Positions 57,359 to 64,000 of a DNA stretch of 64,000 nt are shown here, one piece after another (the first letter of the stretch is position 1; every line of letters starts with the position of its first letter). The translations under genes were made by a program, and so were the position numbers. Source of the stretch: Sphagnum magellanicum (Eukaryota; Streptophyta; Sphagnopsida; Sphagnales; Sphagnaceae). The notes beneath the pieces were generated by a model. That model was not told where the DNA came from. It saw only the letters and a list, made by a program, of their open reading frames with translations, and ran no database searches. The DNA is taken from positions 14,886,038-14,950,037 of the forward strand of contig CM038923.1 of assembly GCA_021904315.1 (NCBI GenBank). The letters are read 5' to 3'.

Positions 57359-59439
57359 GGTTAGAGCCATGTTGGATTTACATCCGGAATGGGTGGTATT
57401 ATAGGTGGATGTTCAAAATGCATTTAATTCAATATTTTGCACATCCATTTTTTAAAAGTTGTGATTTTCTATTGGTACCTTGTATCAAAATTTCCCATTT
57501 GTTCGTCAGTTTTATGCACACCCATCTCCACTATATTTCTTAGAAGCTTTTAAGCACCAAGATCTCACTATCATTTCATCTGAGTCTAGTACATGACAAG
57601 GGGATCTTTTGGGAAGGGTGTTGTTTGCACTAACTCGTCTTCCCACTTTCTGTCCTACTGTAGTGGCCCACCTTACTTGTGTTTTTCTTTCGTTGGTAGA
57701 TGATACACACATAATTGGTCTTGCCCTAGATGTGTTGTTTGATTTTTTGCAGTTATAGGAAAAATTTGGCGCATTAGGACTTTTAGTGCAATTGACGAAA
57801 TGTGTCATTTGGTCTCCACAAAAGTCAGACCAATTTATATCACTTCCTCTAAGTTTTTTTACACCTAAGTTCGGTCTTCATATTCTAGGTGCTTCAATGG
57901 GTTCTTTGCCATTTGTGAAATCCTTCATATCAGAAGTGTTCTAGGAAGACCTCAACATGATCGCTAGCCTTCCTATGTTCGCAAATCCTCAAGCAACTTT
58001 TATAATGTTTTCATTTTGTTATGCCTAGCGGCCAAGCTACTTACAACATATTGTATTTCCATCACTAGGTATCTTGTAACATTATATTGAATTTGATGTT
58101 CATACCATGACTATGTTAAAAAAACTATTAGGGCTAAGATCCTTTGGCATCACAATGGGCCATTTAGTTCATTGTTAGGTCACTCTTCCTATTTTTTTAG
58201 GGGGCTAGGCCTTCCCTTAGTGGTCCGACGTGTTACCTTGCATTTTTAAGATGTTAAGCTTTGATCGTTTTGCATTAATTTTTCACTTCCAACAAGATGA
58301 TCACTTTATTTTTTCTAATGCGGTGGCACATGTAAAAACTGTTATTATCCCTTCTAAGTCGCATTACAAGATACTAGCATGATGTTACCTAAGGTTGTTT
58401 GATCACATCTCTTGCCTTTCGAGAGTCTAATGGTGCAATCCTTCAAATGTAATCTTCTTTGATGGACCAATTACACGAATAGGATTTTACTTCGCTTCTA
58501 GCAAATGTTCCTTTAGATGTTGTGCAAGCACGTCTTCACTCTTGTGTAGGTCCAATAACAAAGGCTTGATTATCAATTCATCATAGCCCTTCATTTCGTT
58601 TATTTTCCGCCCATTTTCTTACATCACTCCGTATTTGTTTCGGTATACCACATCCTATAATGTCGTATCTTTCACGATGCCAATGTGGTCATACCGTTAA
58701 TGATTTGGGTATCTATTTGCTACGTTGCTTGTGTGGGAGTGAACGCACTACAACCCATGATATGCTTCAAGATACCATTGTAGTTATCACATTAGAGAGT
58801 GAACCTCATGTACAGAGAAAGGTTTTTCACTTTTTCCTTCGTCACACACTAAGACGAATGGATATTGTCATCATTAGAGATTTTTTTTGTACCCTAGCAG
58901 ATGTTGTCATTACCGATTTGACTCATATAGATTTGGTGCAGTGTGCTTCAATAATGACAATGCATGCAACGACAATTGTCGTTCAAGAGAAAAATGATCC
59001 TACACAAAATGAGTGTCAAGAGATGATTCAATTCCCCTCACCATAGAGACCTATGGTTGTCTCCATCCTCCTTTTAATTATTTTTTGATTTCTTGTGTAC
59101 ATACCTATATAACTCACCATCAATAGACCTCCTTGGTACCTGCAATGCTTATATTTCATTACAGGCAATGAATGTCGATAACCTTACAATGTGCGTAAAC
59201 CATCATGATTCTTCAGCATGCTGCCACACTTAGTCACACTTTTTCATCTCTTCCACACATATCAACTAGTGCACCTCCATCATTAATTGATTTATGGCAT
59301 AGGATGCCCTTTTAACATAATGTCTTCCACTTCATTATTACTATTTTGATAGTCTTGGTTTTCCTTTGTGTGTTTACATTTGCATTGACATGCCTAATAC
59401 TTTTTGTGAAAGGATTTCCAACCTTGTTTATATATGTAC

Positions 59440-59530
59440 TAGTTTGAACCTTGTGCCTAATGCACAAATGTGTGTATTTGACGGTACATATTACAAAATT
59501 ATGCTGAATGATGTTGGTGTCCATGACATC
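59440..59530 (-). repeat. Fragment of a Helitron 3' terminal region
   Basis: TAGTTTGAACCTTGTGCCTA followed by ATGCACA then GTATTTGACGGTACATATTA. This is the same sequence as the helicase 3' end at 60470-60720, including the GTGC...GCAC hairpin stem. Confidence 0.55.
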
Positions 59531-59703
59531 ATCCTTTATTGGTTTTTGTTTAATTTGTTTTTAAATTTGTAAAGCACACCTTGAAACATTTTTTCTCCTC
59601 CTCAATTGCCTTTCATGTTTGTGTTTATCCTTTTTTAAAACTTGTATATTATTAAGTATAAAAACTTTTATTCTAGTTTGTCTTGTTGCAACTTGAAGGT
59701 GGT

Positions 59704-59705
<2 letters not shown>

Positions 59706-59736
<31 letters not shown>
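59706..59736. repeat. 31-base G run
   Basis: Uninterrupted poly-G; assembly across it may be uncertain. Confidence 0.95.
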
Positions 59737-59737
<1 letters not shown>

Positions 59738-60406
59738 GCTATTTGAAACTTTAAAAACAATTTTTTTTGAATGTGTGGGTTTAAGTTATTTGTGGGTATA
59801 TGTTTGGCAATGCAGTGTTGTTTCCATTTTTATTCACACAATTTTTGTTTGGATGCTATTGTGATTTTTATTTTTTAAAATTGGTAATTTTGGTCATCCA
59901 TATTGGAAGGGAGTTCATTTCATGGCCCTAAACATTAATCTACAATTGAGAGGTTATTTTGATGATATTTAATTTTTTAGTAGAACAAAAAGCCCATATA
60001 ATATATTAATACATTATTTACAAATGCATAATAAAACTATCAAATTTCCAATTTAGGTTTTTTCACATTTTGAACACATTTGAAAAATGGAGTTAGTAAC
60101 TAAAATTTAAAAGAATAACCAATTGTAAAATATAACAAAATATTTGATAAGATATATAATTTTTTTCCCCTTTATTTGAATAAAAAATCAAATCTAGAAC
60201 TTGTAAGAAAAGTCACTAATAGAAGCAATTGCACTCAATAAAAAAACACATGGAAAAAATCATGTCACTTAATTTTGGAACATCTTTTATGTCCACTCAA
60301 AGAGAGACTGAGTCTTGCAAGGTTTTTGTGGGGTTTGTTCTACCTTCTACAAGGATTTCAAATCCTGGGATGACCTACAGAGACAGAGCGATGGATCACT
60401 GCTTGT

Positions 60407-60433
60407 GCATGGATGGATGGATGGATGGATGGA
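60407..60433. repeat. GGAT/ATGG minisatellite next to a Helitron end
   Basis: ATGGATGG units repeated. Related GGATGGAC tracts occur at 61336-61350, 62700-62746 and 63698-63742, each just after GTAAACAGACCATGACGRGA or its relative. Confidence 0.8.
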
Positions 60434-60469
60434 AAGCTTCATGAAAAACGACCACGACGTCCTTTACTA

Positions 60470-60720
60470 CTAGTTTGAACCCCGTGCCTAATGCACATGT
60501 GTGTGTGTGTTTGATGATACACATTACAAAATTACAATTACAAACTACATTTCCAAAACCTTTTTATATACGACATTCCGCATGTATCCATCGAGACCCT
60601 GACGTTAAAAATCTTGATGTTTGCACTGTTTGTGACCCGTGAGGTAGCAACATACAGACCATGGGAATAAACCGGGGAGACAACAAATATACCCAAACAT
60701 TGTTCAACTTGTAATTAAGT
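60470..60720 (-). mobile_element. Helitron 3' end with helicase C-terminus, copy 1
   Basis: On the minus strand the sequence encodes SHGLYVATSRVTNSANIKIF, the final motif of Helitron Rep-helicases (SHGQLYVAxSRVTxxxNIKI), then frameshifts before the stop. After the coding part the minus strand continues to a hairpin (GTGC, ATTAG, GCAC) and then GGGGTTCAAACTAG with T next. This is a hairpin plus CTAG|T terminus as expected for Helitron 3' ends, with the end at 60470. Confidence 0.65.
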
Positions 60721-61349
60721 AGTAAGTTACTTATTTAGTAGGTATCAATCTATTGAAATTTTTTTTTTTTTTTTGTATGTTGATAAGTTCCAATATCCAG
60801 ACCCCCTCCTTGTTCATAATGGTTAGGGTTTATGGTGCAGCCAATTTTCACATGCATCATAATAATACCTTTGGCATCTAGCATATTATTATTATTGGCA
60901 AAATTGTTTTTCTGGTCAATTTGATCATTGCAATTACCAATATATATATTAAGTTTGTGTGTTAAAATGGCAACTAACATCCATTGCCATTATTATTATG
61001 GCAAATGCAAGTCTTGAAATTGCCAATATCTAATAAAAGTGTGTTTAACCTCTGCTCACTCTAGCATCAATTGAATTATAATAAAAAATTATGGCAATGT
61101 AAAAAACATTGAAAATTTCCAATATTTTAAATATTTAAATAAATTAAAAAAGCCCAACCCAACTCTTTCAGTTGTTAAGAAAGAGACATGATGAGTGTAC
61201 CTAAGTCCAAAAACCCCAAAATAAAAAATAAAAATAAAAAATAAAATTTACAACACTAATATATATTATTTTCCACTATGTCGCGTCTGTATTCCATTTT
61301 TTCTCTAATTCGTTGGAATAAACAGACCATGACGAGATGGATGGATGGA

Positions 61350-61625
61350 CGAATTTGATGGTACATATTACAAAATTACAATTATAAACTACATTTCCAA
61401 AACCTCTTTATATACAGCATTCCGCATGTATCCATCGGGACCTTGGTTGCTAAAAATCTTGATATTTGCACTGTTTGTGACCCATCAAATAGTAACATAT
61501 AACTGACCATGGGAATAGACCTGAGACGACAAATATACCCCAACTATTGTTCAATGTCTGACCTTGACTCTTATTGATTATGATCGCAAATGCCATTCGA
61601 ACAGGAAATTGATGATGATGCGAAA
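61350..61625 (-). mobile_element. Helitron 3' end with helicase C-terminus, copy 2
   Basis: On the minus strand: AFAIIINKSQGQTLNNS (61560-61610), the conserved helicase motif V/VI, then a frameshifted SHGQLY region, then RVTNSANIKIFSNQGPDGYM, RNAVYKEVLEM and a stop (61392-61480). This is the C-terminus of the Pif1-like helicase of Helitrons in nearly intact form. The distal hairpin seen at 60480 is replaced by a GGATGGAC tract. Confidence 0.75.
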
Positions 61626-62030
61626 TCCAAAATGTGAAGTTTAGTAATATTACCTAAATAATATTGTTGAATACCTAACTTACAATTAATTTTTTCTTTT
61701 GTTTTGGGTAAATTGTTTTGAGAATGTTTTAGACAAATTTGTTTTGTCAATGCAATTTAAATCTTCTTTTCAAATTGGGAATTTTTTTCCATTTTTTCAA
61801 CCTCACAAAATTGAAAAACAATCCCTAATCTCAACATTATTTAAGTTATATATTTTTTACTTTTTTTTTGTTTTATGATCTTTACCTTTCATTTTCACCA
61901 TCAAATTTTTAACATCATAATGGTCACATAAGAACAATATTCCATCATTGACCCTGAGTTTCTTAGGGTCAAAGCTCATTCAAAAATATATTGCAAAGGG
62001 GCACATAGAAAATCATGATGTCCAGCAAAT

Positions 62031-62460
62031 AATTTCCAAAGAAGTTCCTAATTATGCTGCAAAATCTTTCATGATTGCCAATTACATCATATAATGGTTT
62101 ATCAAAACCGGATAATGACCACCCACAACTTGGTCGGGTCCTTTGTCCAATTCCCCTTTTTCTTCTCTTCTCTAGCAATAATCTCCCAAGCTCCTAGTCT
62201 CCAAAGAAGTTCCCAATTATAGCAGAATTTTTCCTGAGTGCCAATTACGACATATAATGCTTATCATTAGTGAAACCCGATTGACGACCACCCACAGCTT
62301 GGTCGGGTCCTTACTTCTCTTCTCTAGCAAATAATCTCCGAAGCTCCTAATTATGTAGCGGAATTTCTTCTGAATGCCAATTACGCCATTTAATGGCTAT
62401 TAGTCTGACTCGGCTTCCAACCACTAGTAGCTTGTCCAGGTCCTCTCTTCTATTCTTCTT
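62031..62460 (+). repeat. Three tandem copies of a roughly 150-base unit
   Basis: Units at about 62035, 62202 and 62340 share GAAGTTCCYAATTATG or AAGCTCCTAATTATG, TGCCAATTACG, CATATAATGG, GACCACCCACA, CTTGGTCGGGTCC and a CTTCTCTTCTCTAGCAA spacer. Confidence 0.75.
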
Positions 62461-62629
62461 TCTCTCTTCTCCTCTTCTTTTGTATTGTATTCTAAGTGAG
62501 AAGATAGTATGAAGGTCAGGGTTGAGAAAAAAAACAGCCAAAAACAAACTCATTGGTCAGAAACTAAAAAAAGTTGAGTGATTGAGGCTGGATGAAGAAA
62601 TGCAGCCCATCCCATGGACAGAACGACCA

Positions 62630-62661
62630 ACTGGTGCGTTGGTGGGTGCTGGTTCCACTGT
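62630..62661 (+). repeat. Solitary end of the 28.7-kb MITE family
   Basis: ACTGGTGCGTTGGTGGGTGC then TGGTTCCACTGT matches the terminal inverted repeat of that MITE; the partner end is missing. Confidence 0.6.
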
Positions 62662-62744
62662 TTCTTCGCCTCGTCGAAGTAAACAGACCATGACGAGACA
62701 AATGGATGATTGGACGGATGGACGAATGGATGACGGGACAGATG

Positions 62745-62860
62745 GATGCACCTTGTGCCTAATGCACATGTGTGTGTATTTGACGATACATATTACAAAA
62801 CCAGATATAAAGTACAAATTTTTTAAACAACTGTCTACACTCATGGTGACACACTGAAAA
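62745..62860 (-). repeat. Fragment of a Helitron 3' terminal region, copy 3
   Basis: ACCTTGTGCCTAATGCACAT then TGTGTATTTGACGATACATA and TTACAAAA, as at 60480-60530, without the helicase coding part. Confidence 0.6.
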
Positions 62861-62883
62861 TCCAATGTAGAAATTTGGCAATC

Positions 62884-63306
62884 TTTTACTATTTTTTCAC
62901 CTCACTTTTGGCTTTTGAAACCCTCCAAAATCACTTCATTTTTGAATTTTTTGAATTTTTCATTTCACTTTTCAGCGAAATTTCTCTGGTAAAAATAATG
63001 GCATCAAGGGCTTAAGTGGCAGAATCTGCCACAGAGGACCTAATTCTTAGCATTAAAAGAAAGGAGTCAAGCCCCATGAGAAATTTGTAGGCCGGCTATA
63101 GAGGACCCCTTTCTTGACATTAAGAGTAGGGATGTAGTTGCAGAATGACAAAATCAGCAGCAAGTGCAATTAGGTCTCAATTAAACACCAGGTGAGCCTG
63201 AATGGTCATCCCCAGCCCTTTTATTTATTGGAAAAATTTCGCAGAAAAGCGAAATTAAAAATTGAAAAATTGAAAAAGAAGTGATTTTGAGGGAAAAAAT
63301 AGTAAA
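62884..63306. mobile_element. Foldback MITE, about 420 bases
   Basis: The left end TTTACTATTTTTTC, then AAAATCACTTC, TTTTTGAATTTTTC and GCGAAATTTC, is mirrored by GAAATTTCGC-type sequence near 63233-63256, GAAAAATTGAAAAAGAAGTG, ATTTT and GAAAAAATAGTAAA at 63293-63306. The middle (62995-63220) is unpaired and mentions no ORF. Confidence 0.6.
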
Positions 63307-63669
63307 TAATAATACTATTTAAAAATTTGGATCACATAAGGTATCAATCTTTTTGAAAAATTTAGACTCATGAGTTAACAATTTCATTGTCAAAGTAATA
63401 CCCCTGGTTATCAATTTACTTGGGTTTTTTTAAAAATAATAAATTATGCATAAAGGTCAGTTTTCAAATACTCACCTTGCAAACCACCAGTTATATTGTC
63501 TAGGTAGGGTAGGCTATAGGGTTTTAAATGTATTTTTTCTATTTTTCCATCATAAACATGTTTCCTTTTTTTCCTGCTTTTTTTCATAAACTTTTCCTGG
63601 TTGAGAGGAGAAAGGAAGAACAGGAAAGGCAAATGCTCGAAATGCTACACATGACAGGCCCTCCAGAGT

Positions 63670-63790
63670 CAGCCATTTTTGGTCGGAGTAAACAGACCAT
63701 GACGGGACGGATGGACGGGTGGATGACGGGACGGATGGATGAAATGATGCTTCACATCCCGACGTCCTTTACTATATGTAATATGTAATA
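63670..63790 (+). repeat. Minisatellite-flanked terminal repeat
   Basis: GTAAACAGACCATGACGGGA followed by CGGATGGAC units and GACGTCCTTTACTAT. The last motif also precedes the Helitron end at 60458-60470. Confidence 0.55.
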
Positions 63791-64000
63791 ATATACAGGT
63801 CTTGTCTGTTTCCCTTCCTCTATTCTCTATCACACTCGACTAGAATGGCCTGTGGCGTTGGCCCAAGTGTTACCACGTCTTCAGCTGATTTTTCCTTCCC
63901 AAACCTGGTTTTTTGGAATTTGTTTGAATTTTCAGCGGCAAAAATCACTTAAAAATCAATATCTCCCACATTCTGAATCCAAATCTTATCAAATAAATTC

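Larger units (their letters stand above)
54490..59045 (+). pseudogene. Non-LTR retrotransposon (LINE) RT with R2-like C-terminus, split by a hAT element
   Basis: Reverse transcriptase of a LINE. Part 1 (54490-54750) has KGIQLIAIGEVIYQLVAYTL and EYFSPHEFG, the RT strand and helix that precede the catalytic palm. Part 2 (57359-59045) continues with MLDLHPEWVVL, VDVQNAFNSI, PFVRQFYAHPS, GDLLGRVLFALTRL and LVDDTHIIGLA (the catalytic box, usually ADD here VDD). It then gives a C-terminal region, RCQCGHTVNDLGIYLLRC with CGSERTTTHD (58675-58770). This Cys/His spacing and the following RRMDIVIIRD...LADVVITD (58850-58925) resemble the zinc knuckle and restriction-like endonuclease of R2-type elements. 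The family is the same as the minus-strand remnant at 19450-21600. Removing the hAT insertion and one target copy rejoins the frame. Other stops remain, so it is a pseudogene. Confidence 0.78.

Noticed and set aside
62031-62460. CRISPR-like array
   Set aside because: Three diverged 150-base tandem units without short conserved repeats and unique spacers; eukaryotic tandem repeat.

Overview
This is AT-rich plant nuclear DNA with one intact gene of obvious cellular function, an AP2/ERF transcription factor at 37842-39998. The rest is mostly transposon remains of several classes, nested in one another and heavily decayed. The mix (Ty1-copia, CACTA, hAT, a non-LTR element with an R2-like C-terminus, Helitron and Helentron-like helicase remains, many foldback MITEs, very long gene-poor stretches) fits a large-genome land plant such as a fern or gymnosperm. 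The species cannot be named from the sequence.

Layout. 1-1995: an exon fragment of a PDR/ABCG transporter and an unidentified exon-like ORF lie upstream of a CACTA-type 3' end (TAGTG at 1995), which sits inside a Ty1-copia pol gene. 1996-4836: the 3' part of that copia element, with integrase, RT, RNase H and a 3' LTR. 4870-13461: a broken gene-like region with a SET-like segment, then a CACTA transposase (tnp2, DUF4218, DUF4216) ending at a second TAGTG terminus at 9682, then a segment with a ParB-like motif and a DNA N6/N4-methyltransferase-like module. 13462-19400: noncoding DNA with foldback MITEs and a tRNA-like pol III promoter. 19450-21600: a minus-strand LINE remnant. 21600-36800: noncoding DNA with one cyclin-T-like exon, a MITE with a clean 9-bp target duplication, foldbacks and tandem repeats. 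37842-39998: the ERF gene. 43920-45640: a degenerate low-complexity array that switches strand. 48885-50686: a decayed Pif1-type helicase followed by an endonuclease-like segment, a Helentron-like arrangement. 53230-53624: a second MITE of the 28.7-kb family, inverted. 54490-59045: a plus-strand copy of the same LINE family, split by a hAT element (54751-57358) with an exact 8-bp target duplication. 59440-64000: several Helitron helicase 3' ends on the minus strand, with short minisatellites and a foldback element.

No genes here act as a working pathway. The most notable arrangement is the SET-like, ParB-like and methyltransferase-like set of segments around a CACTA transposase. It is either one large gene cut by transposons or an unusual transposon cargo. 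All functional calls rest on motif recognition by eye.
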